Below are positions 28,355 through 37,961 of a DNA stretch of 64,000 bases, one piece after another; positions within the stretch are counted from its first letter, which is position 1, and the number at the start of each line of letters is the position of its first letter. Origin of the DNA: Paenacidovorax monticola (GTDB taxonomy: Bacteria; Pseudomonadota; Gammaproteobacteria; Burkholderiales; Burkholderiaceae_C). A program made the position numbers and the translations under genes. The notes under the pieces are model-generated. The model saw only the letters and a program-made list of their open reading frames with translations. It was not told where the DNA came from and made no database searches. The stretch lies in contig NZ_CP060790.1 in the NCBI RefSeq assembly GCF_014489595.1, positions 1,240,001-1,304,000 on the forward strand, written 5' to 3'.

Positions 28355-29015
28355 GCCCAGCGGCGCGCCAGGCGTGGACTGCCTGCATGCCGACGACGAC
28401 CTGCTCGTGCTCGTCAAGCCGCCGGGCCTGTTGTGCGTGCCCGGGCGCGGCCCCGACAAGCAGGACGCCCTGAGCACGCGCGCCGAAGGCCTGTGGCCCG
28501 GCGCTCTCATCGTGCACCGGCTTGACCAAGCTACCTCGGGCCTCGTGCTCATGGCGCGCCACATCGAAGCCCAGCGGCGCCTGGGTGATGCCTTCGCGCA
28601 GCGCCGCGTGGACAAGCGCTACCACGCCGTGGTGCGCGGCCTTCTGCCCGAACCCGCCGGCACCGACGGCTGGGGCCTCATCGACCTGCCGATCGGCGCC
28701 GACTGGCCGAACCGGCCACGGCAGAAGGTCGACCGGGAGCATGGCAAGCCCAGCCAGACCCGCTGGCGCCCTCTGCGCCACGACGCCGCGCGCGACACGA
28801 CGCTGCTCGAACTGCAGCCGCTCACCGGCCGCACGCACCAGTTGCGGCTGCACCTGGCCAGCATCGGCCACCCGATCCTGGGCGACATGCTCTACGCCGA
28901 CCCGTCCACGCAGGCGCGCTCGCCGCGCCTGCTGCTGCATGCGAGCGCGCTGGACTTCGCGCACCCGGGGCATGGCGGGGTCTGCCAGTTCCGCTCGCCA
29001 CCCGATTTCGATTGA
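28341..29015 (+). CDS. RluA-family RNA pseudouridine synthase
   Basis: 224-residue pseudouridine synthase. The catalytic Asp is D62 in IVHRLDQATSGLVL, and LLVLVKPPGLLCVPG and LTGRTHQLRLHLASIGHPI complete the fold. There is no S4 domain; the size and motifs fit the RluA (23S/tRNA U746/U32) type. It overlaps the end of the kinase gene by 14 bases, so it is co-transcribed, a probably fortuitous linkage. A repeat copy starts at its stop codon. Confidence 0.9.
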   Translation: MDRAEPSGAPGVDCLHADDDLLVLVKPPGLLCVPGRGPDKQDALSTRAEGLWPGALIVHRLDQATSGLVLMARHIEAQRRLGDAFAQRRVDKRYHAVVRGLLPEPAGTDGWGLIDLPIGADWPNRPRQKVDREHGKPSQTRWRPLRHDAARDTTLLELQPLTGRTHQLRLHLASIGHPILGDMLYADPSTQARSPRLLLHASALDFAHPGHGGVCQFRSPPDFD

Positions 29016-29071
29016 ATCGGCCTCTGGCGCTTTCTGAATCAGCGCCATAAGCTGTATATTTCATAGCAAAT
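29009..29071. repeat. Dispersed Comamonadaceae-type intergenic repeat
   Basis: The stretch from AATCGGCCTCTGGCGC through a TTTCTGAAT loop to AGCGCCATAAGCTGTATATTTCATAGCAAA contains the inverted core TGGCGC/GCGCCA. It matches the order of the copy at 257-319 in the other orientation. It fills the gap between the convergent pseudouridine synthase and EamA genes. Confidence 0.55.
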
Positions 29072-29082
29072 ACCCTGTACGC

Positions 29083-29970
29083 TCAGCGCCCCGCCACCGG
29101 CCGCCGGGCCGCCATGGCCCACTGCACCGCCAGCACGCAGCCCAGCACGGTCCACATGCCCGCCAGCGACAGCCCGCCCAATGCCTGCCCCAGCAGCGCC
29201 CAGCCCAGCACGACGGCCGTGAGCGGGCTCAGCAGTCCCAGCGACGCCACGGCCACCGAAGGCAGGCGCGCGATGCCCCGGAACCACAGCGCATAGGCCA
29301 CGAGCGCACCCGCCAGGCTCAGATAGGCATAGCCCGCCGCCTGCGCGGCCGTCACCGCGTGCAGCGGCGGATCGGCCCACCAGGCCACGGGCGCCAGCAT
29401 GAGCCCGCCCAGCAGCAGCTGCCAGCCCGTGAACGCCAGCACGGGCAGGCCCGGCTGCCAGCGCCGCGACCAGAATGTGCCCGCCGCCATGCAGCCCGTG
29501 CCGGCCAACGCCGCCGCGATGCCCCAGCCGTCCCACCCGGCCGCGGGCGACAGCAGCATGGCCGCCATGCCCGCCACGGCCAGCACCCCGGCACCCAGCG
29601 CAAGCGCAGGCGGCCGCAGACCCTCCACGCCCCAGGCCAGCCCCATCACCACCAGCGGCCCGACGGCCCCCACCACGGCCGCCACGCCGCCCGGCAGGCG
29701 ATAGGCCGCGACGAACAGCAGCGCCTGGAACACGCCGATGTTGAGCGCCGAGAGCAGCAGCAGGCGCCCCCAGCCTCCGCGCGCAGGCATCTGCCGGCAC
29801 CACAGCACCAGCAGCAGCCCCGCCGGCAGGGTGCGCAGCAGCGCGGCCGTGAATGGCCGCCCGGGCGGCAGCAGCTCGGTCGTCACGATGTAGGTGGAGC
29901 CCCAGATGGCGGGGGCCAGCGCAGTCAGGGCGATGTCCCGCCAGGGCATGGAGCGGTGGTTGGAGTGCAT
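29083..29970 (-). CDS. EamA-family DMT transporter
   Basis: 295-residue ten-helix transporter with two EamA repeats, starting ALAPAIWGSTYIVTTELLPP as in RhaT/YedA-like exporters. ATG 29970 is used; a frame extending to 30024 would cover the operators. It is divergent from a MarR gene, and the 68-base gap holds two near-identical palindromes, so MarR most likely represses it. The substrate is unknown; export of an amino acid or toxic metabolite is the usual role. Confidence 0.86.
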   Translation of the reverse strand: MHSNHRSMPWRDIALTALAPAIWGSTYIVTTELLPPGRPFTAALLRTLPAGLLLVLWCRQMPARGGWGRLLLLSALNIGVFQALLFVAAYRLPGGVAAVVGAVGPLVVMGLAWGVEGLRPPALALGAGVLAVAGMAAMLLSPAAGWDGWGIAAALAGTGCMAAGTFWSRRWQPGLPVLAFTGWQLLLGGLMLAPVAWWADPPLHAVTAAQAAGYAYLSLAGALVAYALWFRGIARLPSVAVASLGLLSPLTAVVLGWALLGQALGGLSLAGMWTVLGCVLAVQWAMAARRPVAGR

Positions 29971-29977
29971 GGCATTT

Positions 29978-29993
29978 ATCTTGATATCGAGAT
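29978..29993. promoter_or_regulatory. MarR operator, site 1
   Basis: ATCTTGATATCGAGAT is a 16-bp palindrome with one mismatch, sharing sequence with site 2 (30012-30027). It lies eight bases before the EamA start on the minus strand. Confidence 0.75.
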
Positions 29994-30011
29994 AATTGAT
30001 GCTAACATAAA

Positions 30012-30027
30012 ATCTTGAAATCAAGAT
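30012..30027. promoter_or_regulatory. MarR operator, site 2
   Basis: ATCTTGAAATCAAGAT is a perfect palindrome (7-bp arms around AA), 34 bases from site 1 and twelve bases before the MarR start. Two such sites in a divergent gap are typical of MarR autoregulation. Confidence 0.8.
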
Positions 30028-30038
30028 AAATAGCTACC

Positions 30039-30554
30039 ATGCCCCTCCCTTCCGCCCCTGATGCCGTCGACGCCATCCTGGCCCAATGGCGCCGCGAACG
30101 CCCCGACCTGGACACGGGCCCCATGGGCCCCATCGGCCGGCTCAAGCGCTGCGCGGCGCTGATGGAGCGCCGGCTCGAAACCACCTTCGCGCGCTTCGGG
30201 CTGAGCTTCTGGGAATTCGACATGCTGGCCACGCTGCGCCGCTCGGGCGCCCCCTACCGGCTCGCGCCCACGGCACTGTTCTCCACGCTCATGGTCACCT
30301 CGGGCACCATGACACACCGCCTGCAGAAGCTCGAAGCCAGCGGCTGGGTGGAGCGCCTGCCCAATCCCGACGATGCCCGCAGCCTGCTCGTGCAGCTCAC
30401 GCCCGAAGGGCTTGCGCTGATCGACCGCGCCGTGGAGGCCCATGTCGAGAACGAGCACGCCATCCTGGCGCCGCTCAAGGCCGCCGACCTTGCGGCGCTG
30501 GACCGCCGGCTCGCGCAGCTCATGGCTGCGCTGGAGGCACCGCCCGCGGGCTGA
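30039..30554 (+). CDS. MarR-family transcriptional regulator
   Basis: 171-residue winged-helix regulator. The DNA-binding region has LSFWEFDMLATLRRSGAPYR, the recognition helix TMTHRLQKLEASGWVERLP and the wing NPDDARSLLVQLT. The start is ATG 30039. It is divergent from the EamA transporter with two palindromic operators between, and 44 bases ahead of an SDR gene on the same strand. The ligand is probably the substrate of the transporter or SDR. Confidence 0.92.
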   Translation: MPLPSAPDAVDAILAQWRRERPDLDTGPMGPIGRLKRCAALMERRLETTFARFGLSFWEFDMLATLRRSGAPYRLAPTALFSTLMVTSGTMTHRLQKLEASGWVERLPNPDDARSLLVQLTPEGLALIDRAVEAHVENEHAILAPLKAADLAALDRRLAQLMAALEAPPAG

Positions 30555-30598
30555 GGTGCGAGCCGGCGGGGCACCACCGGCGGCGATACCATTGCCGC

Positions 30599-31348
30599 AT
30601 GACCCAGCACCTCTACATCCTCACCGGCGGCTCGCGCGGCATGGGCCTCGCCATGGCCCAGCAACTGCTGCAACCCGGCCACACCCTCGTCAGCATCGCG
30701 CGCAACGCCAACCCCGAGCTCACGGCCCCGGCGGGCGCTGCGCTGGAGCAGTGGACGCTCGACCTCTCGCAGGGCGCCCAGGCCGCCGATCGGCTGCACG
30801 CCTGGCTGGCCGCGCAGCCCGCAGGGCGCTTCGCGAGCGCCACGCTCATCAACAATGCGGGCGTGATCCCGCGCATCGCACCGCTGTCGGACAGCGCCCC
30901 CGCCGACCTGGCCCACGCGCTGCGCGTGGGGCTGGAGGCGCCCATGCAGCTCACGGCGGCCTTCCTGGGCGCCACGGGCGGCTGGACCGTGCCGCGCAAG
31001 GTGCTCAACATCTCCTCGGGCCTGGGCCGGCGCGCCATGGCCTCGCAGGCCGCCTACTGCGCCGCCAAGGCCGGCATGGACCACTTCACGCGCTGTGTGG
31101 CGCTCGACGAAGCGGCCAAGCCCCAAGGCGCCAAGGTATGCTCCCTGGCTCCCGGTGTGATCGACACCGACATGCAGATCCAGCTACGCGGCGCCGACCC
31201 GGCCGCCTTCCCCGACGTGCAGAACTTCGCCAACCTCAAGACGGGTGGCATGCTCACATCGCCTGCCGACGCCGCCGCCCGCGTGCTCGCGTGGCTGCAG
31301 CGCGCGGACTTCGGCACCAACCCGGTGGCCGACGTGCGCGAGGCCTGA
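30599..31348 (+). CDS. Short-chain dehydrogenase/reductase, sepiapterin-reductase-like
   Basis: 249-residue SDR starting MTQHLYILTGGSRGMGLAMA, with cofactor motif TGGSRGMG, NNAGV, catalytic Ser in NISSGLG and YCAAKAGMD. The APGVIDTDMQ segment is typical of the YueD/sepiapterin-reductase-like group. ATG 30599 sits only about 9 bases after a GATACCATT stretch that looks like a -10, so the mRNA may be nearly leaderless. The reaction is unknown. Confidence 0.85.
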   Translation: MTQHLYILTGGSRGMGLAMAQQLLQPGHTLVSIARNANPELTAPAGAALEQWTLDLSQGAQAADRLHAWLAAQPAGRFASATLINNAGVIPRIAPLSDSAPADLAHALRVGLEAPMQLTAAFLGATGGWTVPRKVLNISSGLGRRAMASQAAYCAAKAGMDHFTRCVALDEAAKPQGAKVCSLAPGVIDTDMQIQLRGADPAAFPDVQNFANLKTGGMLTSPADAAARVLAWLQRADFGTNPVADVREA

Positions 31349-31428
31349 AGCCGTTACTCCTGTTTGCATAGCGTTCAGCGCGCGTCCCGCAAGCGCTGCG
31401 CGCCGTTTTGATACTGAAAGGACCTCCC

Positions 31429-32613
31429 ATGACCCGTGAAGTCGTTGTCGTTTCCGCCGTGCGCACCGCCATCGGCACCTTTGGCGGCAGCCTCAAGGAT
31501 GTGCCGCCCACCGAACTGGGCGCCACCGTGGTGCGCGAGTCGCTGGCCCGCGCGCAGGTCCAGGGCCAGGACGTGGGCCACGTCGTGTTCGGCCATGTGG
31601 TGAACACCGAGCCCAAGGACATGTACCTCTCGCGCGTGGCGGCCATCCATGGCGGCTGCGCCGAGGGCACGCCCGCGTTCAACGTGAACCGCCTGTGCGG
31701 CTCGGGCCTGCAGGCCATCGTGAACGCGAGCCAGACCATCCTGCTGGGCGATGCCGACGTGGCCATCGGCGGTGGCGCCGAGAACATGAGCCGCGCGCCC
31801 TACGCCAGCCTCGCGAGCCGCTGGGGCGCGCGCATGGGCGACACCAAGATGGTCGACATGATGATCGGCGCGCTGCACGACCCCTTCCACACCATCCACA
31901 TGGGCGTGACGGCCGAGAACATCGCGGCCAAGTGGGGCATCACGCGCGAGGACCAGGACCGGCTGGCCGTCGAAAGCCACAACCGCGCCGAGCGCGCCAC
32001 GCAGGCAGGCTACTTCAAGGACCAGATCGTGCCCGTGATGCTCAAGAGCAAGAAGGGCGAGGTGGCCTACGCGACGGACGAGCACTTCCGCGCGGGCGCC
32101 ACCATGGACGACCTGGCCAAGCTCAAGCCCGTGTTCGTGAAGGAGAACGGCACAGTGACGGCGGGCAACGCCTCGGGCATCAACGACGCCGCCGCCGCCG
32201 TGGTGCTCATGGAGGCCAAGACGGCCCAGGCGCGTGGCGCCAAGCCGCTGGCGCGCCTCGTGGCCTACGCCCATGCGGGCGTGGACCCGAAGTACATGGG
32301 CATCGGCCCCGTGCCTGCCACCCAGCTCGCGCTCAAGAAGGCCGGCCTCACGGTGCAGGACCTGGACGTGATCGAGGCCAACGAGGCCTTCGCGGCCCAG
32401 GCCTGCGCCGTCACGCGCGACCTGGGCCTGGACCCGGCCAAGGTCAACCCCAACGGCTCGGGCATCTCGCTGGGCCACCCCATCGGCGCCACGGGTGCGG
32501 TCATCACCGTGAAGGCCCTGTACGAGCTGCAGCGCATCCAGGGCCGCTACGCGCTGGTGACCATGTGCATCGGCGGCGGCCAGGGCATCGCCGCGATCTT
32601 CGAACGCCTCTGA
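31429..32613 (+). CDS. bktB: Acetyl-CoA acetyltransferase/beta-ketothiolase, BktB-like
   Basis: 394-residue thiolase. The nucleophile is C90 in NVNRLCGSGLQAI; the C-terminal base/Cys is in VTMCIGGGQG and the His in ISLGHPIGATGA. The sequence is close throughout to Cupriavidus necator BktB (same length, same C90; for example MTREVVVVSAVRTAIGTFGG). BktB prefers longer ketoacyl-CoAs and can supply hydroxyvalerate units for PHA. ATG 31429 follows AAAGGA; an upstream in-frame codon at 31408 is not needed. It is monocistronic or loosely linked to the following Bug gene. Confidence 0.92.
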   Translation: MTREVVVVSAVRTAIGTFGGSLKDVPPTELGATVVRESLARAQVQGQDVGHVVFGHVVNTEPKDMYLSRVAAIHGGCAEGTPAFNVNRLCGSGLQAIVNASQTILLGDADVAIGGGAENMSRAPYASLASRWGARMGDTKMVDMMIGALHDPFHTIHMGVTAENIAAKWGITREDQDRLAVESHNRAERATQAGYFKDQIVPVMLKSKKGEVAYATDEHFRAGATMDDLAKLKPVFVKENGTVTAGNASGINDAAAAVVLMEAKTAQARGAKPLARLVAYAHAGVDPKYMGIGPVPATQLALKKAGLTVQDLDVIEANEAFAAQACAVTRDLGLDPAKVNPNGSGISLGHPIGATGAVITVKALYELQRIQGRYALVTMCIGGGQGIAAIFERL

Positions 32614-32770
32614 CACGCCCCGCCGCACAGCCATCGCCGCTTGCGATGCCGCCCTCCCGTTTCGGCACGGTGGGGCGCCGCCGCATCGGCGATCATCCGG
32701 GGCATCCGCGCCCGGCGCGGACGCGGCGCGCACCAGACGCAGCCCCCATCTTTCACGGAGACTTTTCCCC

Positions 32771-33757
32771 ATGTTTCGCCAACTGATTTCCTTCACGGCC
32801 CTGGCCTTGGCCCTGGGCACGGCCGCCCACGCCCAGACGGCGGCCCCCGCCGCGGCCTACCCCGGCGCCAAGCCCGTGCGCCTGATCGTGCCCTTCCCGC
32901 CCGGCGGCGGCACAGACATCCTCGCGCGCCTGGTGGCCACCAAGCTCACCGAGGTGAACAAGTGGACCGTGGTGCCCGACAACAAGGCCGGCGCGGGCGG
33001 CACCATCGGCATCACCGAGGCCACCAAGGCCGCGCCCACGGGCTACGACATCGTGATGGGCCAGAAGGACAACCTCGTGATCGGCCCCTGGCTCTACAAG
33101 AACCTGCCCTGGGACCCGACCAAGGACCTCGTGGCCGTGGCCCACGTGGCCTACACGCCCGTGGTGATCGCCACGAGCAGCAACTCCAAGTTCAAGACCC
33201 TGGCCGACGTGGTGGCCGCCGCCCGCGCCACGCCGGGCAAGATCACCTACGGCTCGCCCGGCAACGGCACCTCCATCCACCTCGCGGGCGACCTGTTCGA
33301 GAAAGCCGCCGGCGTGAAGCTGGTGCACATTCCCTACAAGGGCTCCAACCCCGCGCTGATGGATGCACTGGCCGGCAACGTGGACCTGCTCGTGTCCTCG
33401 CTGCCCTCGGCCATGGGCCAGATCAAGGCCGGCAAGCTGCGCCCGCTGGCCGTGACCTCGATCAAGCGCAGTTCCTCGCTGCCCGACGTGCCCACCGTGG
33501 CCGAATCGGGCTTCAAGGACTTCGACGTGAGCACCTGGTACGGCGTGCTGGCCCCGGCCGGCACCCCTGCCAGCGTGGTCGCCACGCTCAACACCGAGAT
33601 CAACAAGCTGCTGGCCCAGACCGACGTGAAGGCCGCCATCCACGCACAGGGCGCCGAGCCCGAGGCCATGACGGCCGCGCAGTTCAGCACGCTGCTCAAG
33701 ACCGACTACGCCAAGTGGAAGGGCATCGTCGAGGCCTCGGGCGCCAAGATCGAGTAA
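32771..33757 (+). CDS. Bug/TctC-family periplasmic solute-binding receptor
   Basis: 328-residue Bug receptor. The signal peptide LISFTALALALGTAAHAQ is followed by VRLIVPFPPGGGTDILARL, VVPDNKAGAGGTIG and the loop HIPYKGSNPALMD. ATG 32771 lies 18 bases after CACGGAG, a slightly long spacing. It is a close paralogue of the receptor at 4019-5032. A 9-bp hairpin follows at 33770-33795. The ligand is unknown. Confidence 0.93.
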   Translation: MFRQLISFTALALALGTAAHAQTAAPAAAYPGAKPVRLIVPFPPGGGTDILARLVATKLTEVNKWTVVPDNKAGAGGTIGITEATKAAPTGYDIVMGQKDNLVIGPWLYKNLPWDPTKDLVAVAHVAYTPVVIATSSNSKFKTLADVVAAARATPGKITYGSPGNGTSIHLAGDLFEKAAGVKLVHIPYKGSNPALMDALAGNVDLLVSSLPSAMGQIKAGKLRPLAVTSIKRSSSLPDVPTVAESGFKDFDVSTWYGVLAPAGTPASVVATLNTEINKLLAQTDVKAAIHAQGAEPEAMTAAQFSTLLKTDYAKWKGIVEASGAKIE

Positions 33758-33769
33758 GCGCACGGCACA

Positions 33770-33795
33770 CCCCTGGGGCCTGCCTTCCCCAGGGG
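33770..33795 (+). terminator. Hairpin after the Bug receptor gene
   Basis: CCCCTGGGG pairs perfectly with CCCCAGGGG across an 8-base loop, 13 bases after the stop. There is no T-run, so termination strength is uncertain. Confidence 0.55.
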
Positions 33796-33903
33796 ATGCA
33801 TCGGCATGCAGATCACGCACCGCGTGACGTGCATCAAGGCACCCCGGGCCTTGCGCGGGAATACTCGTCCAGAAGCACTAGAGACTAGATTCTGGAGAAC
33901 GCC

Positions 33904-34416
33904 ATGGCATTGCTCGTCTGGGTCCCCGAGCTCGACACCGGTATCGACGAAATCGACAGGCAGCACCGCCGCATCGTCGATTACATCAACAAGCTCTATG
34001 AACTGCGCACCTCGCACGACCGCGAGGGCCTGGGCGAAGTGATCGGCGAGATGGTGGACTACACCGTTTCGCACTTCGTCTTCGAGGAAAGCCTCATGGA
34101 AAGCGCGGGCTACCTGTTCTCGGGCCCGCACAAGAAGGTGCACGAGCTGTTCACGCGCCGCGTGGCCGAGATGCAGTCACGCTTCGAGGCCGGCGAGGAC
34201 GTGACGACCGAGCTGCACGGCATGCTCTCGCGCTGGCTGTTCAACCACATCCGCAACGAGGACCACGGCTACGTGGATTCGGCCAAGGCCTATCTGCGCA
34301 TGGCACGCGAGGCCAGCCCTGCGGCCGAGAAGGAGCGGCTCAAGGCCGAGGTGCTGCAGGAGCTGGAACAGCGCCGCATCAAGAAGAACTGGCTGGCGCG
34401 GCTGTTCGACCGCTGA
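33904..34416 (+). CDS. Bacteriohemerythrin
   Basis: 170-residue oxygen-binding di-iron protein. The seven iron ligands are visible: H21, H57, E61, H76, H80, H115 and D120 (motifs IDRQHRR, SHFVFEE, HKKVH and NHIRNEDHGY). The C-terminal about 35 residues form a charged helical extension (AEKERLKAEVLQELEQRR) ending in a basic/aromatic tail, longer than the minimal 130-residue forms. ATG 33904 follows TGGAGAACGCC. Likely roles are O2 storage or sensing in the cytoplasm. Confidence 0.93.
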   Translation: MALLVWVPELDTGIDEIDRQHRRIVDYINKLYELRTSHDREGLGEVIGEMVDYTVSHFVFEESLMESAGYLFSGPHKKVHELFTRRVAEMQSRFEAGEDVTTELHGMLSRWLFNHIRNEDHGYVDSAKAYLRMAREASPAAEKERLKAEVLQELEQRRIKKNWLARLFDR

Positions 34417-34444
34417 GGCGCCCTCCTCCTTCCGGTTTTTCCAT

Positions 34445-34469
34445 GAAAAACGGCCCCCGAGGGGGCCGC
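34445..34469 (-). terminator. Intrinsic terminator of the universal stress protein gene
   Basis: On the minus strand CGGCCCCC and GGGGGCCG form an 8-bp stem followed by GTTTTTC, 21 bases after the stop at 34490. A second small repeat GTTTTTC-CAT-GAAAAAC (34435-34451) overlaps and could serve the convergent hemerythrin gene. Confidence 0.8.
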
Positions 34470-34489
34470 TTGCACGGGGGATGCGCGCC

Positions 34490-34927
34490 TCAGTCGCGCA
34501 CCACCAGCACGGGCACATGCACCACGCCCAGCACGCGCTGCGTGACGCTGCCCAGCACGAGCTTTTCAAGGCCGCGGCGGCCGTGCGAGCCCATCACCAC
34601 GAGGTCGGCCCCCGAACTCTTGAGCACGCGCTCGATGCCGTCGTGCACCGCATGGCCCTCGCCCACCACGGTATTGACCTTCACGCCAGCCTCCTCCAGC
34701 GCCTTCTTGGCGGTGTCGAGCGCCAGATTGGCCTCGGCCGTGGCAGCGCTCAGGTACTGGGCCTGGCCGTAGGCGAAATCGGCGCCCACGCCCGTGAAGG
34801 GATAGGGGTCGATCACATACAGCGCGGTGACGGCGCTGCCAAAGGCCTTGGCCAGGCCCGCGGCCTTGGCCACGGCCTTCATCGACGTTTCGGAGCCGTC
34901 CACGGGAACCAGAATGTGCTTGAACAT
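34490..34927 (-). CDS. Universal stress protein (UspA family)
   Basis: 145-residue Usp domain protein. It begins MFKHILVPVDGSETS and ends with the ATP-binding pattern MGSHGRRGLEKLVLGSVT (G-2x-G-9x-G-S/T type), so it likely binds ATP. ATG 34927 is preceded by GGAGAAAAGCTC. Convergent with bacteriohemerythrin. It probably acts in general stress or low-oxygen survival. Confidence 0.93.
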   Translation of the reverse strand: MFKHILVPVDGSETSMKAVAKAAGLAKAFGSAVTALYVIDPYPFTGVGADFAYGQAQYLSAATAEANLALDTAKKALEEAGVKVNTVVGEGHAVHDGIERVLKSSGADLVVMGSHGRRGLEKLVLGSVTQRVLGVVHVPVLVVRD

Positions 34928-35018
34928 GAGCTTTTCTCCTTCGTTGCAGTGGTAACCAGTGTGACCGCCCATGGGGGGCATTGTCTTGATTCGCGTCAAA
35001 CCAGCGCGCGTTGTCCGG

Positions 35019-35771
35019 TTACTCCGCGCCCTGGAATGCCCCCTGGCGGCAGGTGACGACCAGGGTGTCGCGGCACCCGCCGGGGGCCGCGGGCTGGATG
35101 GGCGTGGTCTCGTGGATCATGCGCGCATCGTCCAGCAGCAGCACCGACCAGGGCTCGGTCAGCGTGAAGCGCTGGCCGTTCGGGCCCGTGGCCTCGAACA
35201 CGCGCGTCTCACCACCCTTGACGCCTTCGCGCCCCACGAGGAACACGGCCACGAGGTCCACGCCGTCGCGGTGCGCGCCCTCGGGCGTGGGCCGGCCGAT
35301 GCCGTCAGTGGTGTCGATGCGGAACTGGTGCGCCTCCAGGAACCAGGGCACGGGACCGCCGCCGGGCGCGAACACGGTGTCGGACACCTTCGCCAGTGCC
35401 GCCAGCAGGCGCTGCCACGCGGGCCGCGCCACGGTGGCATCGAGCATGGGTGCAAACCAGCGCTGCATGCCGCCGTGCAAGGCGTTGTACTCCACGGGCT
35501 GCCAGTGCGCGCGGTGGGGCACCTGGCACACGGCACCGCCTTCGACGACGAAGCACGAATGGCGGCGGCGGCGGTAGCGCCCGCCGTCCTTGAGGAAGTC
35601 GTCGGGGGGCAGGTCTTTCCAGTCCGCGTTGAGCGCTTCGAGCTCGGACAGGTCGGTGCCGATCCAGGCCGCGACGTCCTCGGGCCTGAGTACGGCGTAT
35701 CCCACATCGCGCAGCGCCTGGGCCGCCTGTTCGGGGGTGGTGTAGGGAGGGGAGAAGGTGACGTGGGCCAT
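35019..35771 (-). CDS. 2OG-Fe(II) dioxygenase, probable free amino-acid hydroxylase
   Basis: 250-residue protein of the 2OG-Fe_dioxy family (the group of L-isoleucine 4-hydroxylase and BsmA). The iron ligands are probably the His/Asp of GAHRDGVDLVAV and the distal His in DARMIHETTPI, with RDTLVV supplying the 2-oxoglutarate Arg. The N-terminal helix-rich region (YRRRRHSCFVVEG) is also conserved in this family. No biosynthetic neighbours; monocistronic, 71 bases from pobA on the same strand side. Substrate unknown, a free aliphatic amino acid being the best guess. Confidence 0.8.
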   Translation of the reverse strand: MAHVTFSPPYTTPEQAAQALRDVGYAVLRPEDVAAWIGTDLSELEALNADWKDLPPDDFLKDGGRYRRRRHSCFVVEGGAVCQVPHRAHWQPVEYNALHGGMQRWFAPMLDATVARPAWQRLLAALAKVSDTVFAPGGGPVPWFLEAHQFRIDTTDGIGRPTPEGAHRDGVDLVAVFLVGREGVKGGETRVFEATGPNGQRFTLTEPWSVLLLDDARMIHETTPIQPAAPGGCRDTLVVTCRQGAFQGAE

Positions 35772-35842
35772 AACCTGCTAGCTTAACGCCTGGGTGTTCT
35801 GGCCTGTATCGGTCCACCGCCATCTCCTCTGCCCCGCGCGGC

Positions 35843-37045
<1,203 letters not shown>

Positions 37046-37100
37046 TCAAGGCCCAAGACTAGGAGCACCGCCCTTTGCCCGGTCAGCGCAGGACTGCGTT

Positions 37101-37119
37101 TTGCGCGATGATCGCGCAA
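37101..37119. promoter_or_regulatory. Palindromic operator between pobA and the IclR gene
   Basis: TTGCGCGATGATCGCGCAA is a perfect inverted repeat (8-bp arms, TGA centre). A weaker related copy, GCGCGGATACCGCGC, follows at 37123-37137. The position between pobA (37018) and its presumed regulator (37170) and the similarity to GATNATCGC-type sites of PobR/PcaU proteins support an IclR-type operator. Confidence 0.75.
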
Positions 37120-37169
37120 GCCGCGCGGATACCGCGCAAATCACCGATCGGCACCCAGGACCCCTCCCC

Positions 37170-37958
37170 ATGCCCGCCTCCGCCCTGCCCCCGCTTGCCC
37201 CGGCCGACACCATCGCCGGGCTGGCCAAGGGGCTCGCCGTGCTCGAAAGCTTCGACACCGAGCGCCAGCGCCTCAACGCCACGCTGGCCGCCGAGCGCGC
37301 GGGCATCACGCGTGCGGCCGCGCGGCGCCATCTGCTCACGCTCGCGCACCTGGGCTACCTGGAGAGCGACGGGCACTACTTCTGGCTCGCGCCCAAGGTG
37401 CTGCGCCTGTCGGGCAGCTACCTGGCCACGGCGCGCCTGCCGCGCATCGTGCAGCCCGCGCTGCATCGGCTGGCCGCGCAGACGGGGCTGTCTTTCTCGG
37501 CCGTGGTGCTCGACGGCAGCGAGGTCGTGATCGTGGCGCGCAGCGCCATGCCCGACCAGGACGAGCGGCGCCTGGCCCACGGCCTGCACCTGGGCAGCCG
37601 GCTGCCCGCGCACGCCACCTCCACGGGCCGCATCCTGCTCGCGGGCCTGGAGGACGAGGCGCTCATGGCCTGGCTGCACGGGCGGCCGCTGCCGCGCCTC
37701 ACGGCGCACACGGTGACCTCGCCGCAGCAACTGCTGTCGCTGCTGTACGCGGTGCGCCAACAGGACTGGTGCATCGCGCTCGAAGAGCACGAACTCGGCG
37801 TGCAGGCCGCCGCCGTGCCGCTGCGCGACATGGCGGGCCGCACGGTGGCCGCGCTCAACGTGGTGACCTCGCCGCGCCGCATGGCGGCCGAGGTCATGGC
37901 GCGCGAGTTGGTGCCCCTGCTGCAGGATGCGGCGCGCGACCTGCGACCCCTGCTCTGA
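37170..37958 (+). CDS. pobR: IclR-family regulator, probable PobR activator of pobA
   Basis: 262-residue IclR protein of the PobR/PcaR/PcaU branch: HTH at about residues 25-65 (GLAVLESFDTERQRLNATLA, then ITRAAARRHLLTLAHLGYLE) and an effector domain with LPAHATSTGRILLAGL and LALEE-like segment IALEEHELGV. ATG 37170 (MPASALPPLAP) is chosen because the frame upstream runs through pobA. Divergent from pobA by 151 bases; likely activates it with 4-hydroxybenzoate. The symbol is by context and family, not by strong identity. Confidence 0.82.
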   Translation: MPASALPPLAPADTIAGLAKGLAVLESFDTERQRLNATLAAERAGITRAAARRHLLTLAHLGYLESDGHYFWLAPKVLRLSGSYLATARLPRIVQPALHRLAAQTGLSFSAVVLDGSEVVIVARSAMPDQDERRLAHGLHLGSRLPAHATSTGRILLAGLEDEALMAWLHGRPLPRLTAHTVTSPQQLLSLLYAVRQQDWCIALEEHELGVQAAAVPLRDMAGRTVAALNVVTSPRRMAAEVMARELVPLLQDAARDLRPLL

Positions 37959-37961
37959 GGT

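Noticed and set aside
26258..28615. A 785-codon frame antisense to the sensor kinase
   Set aside because: Low-complexity shadow of the kinase gene with no recognisable motif.
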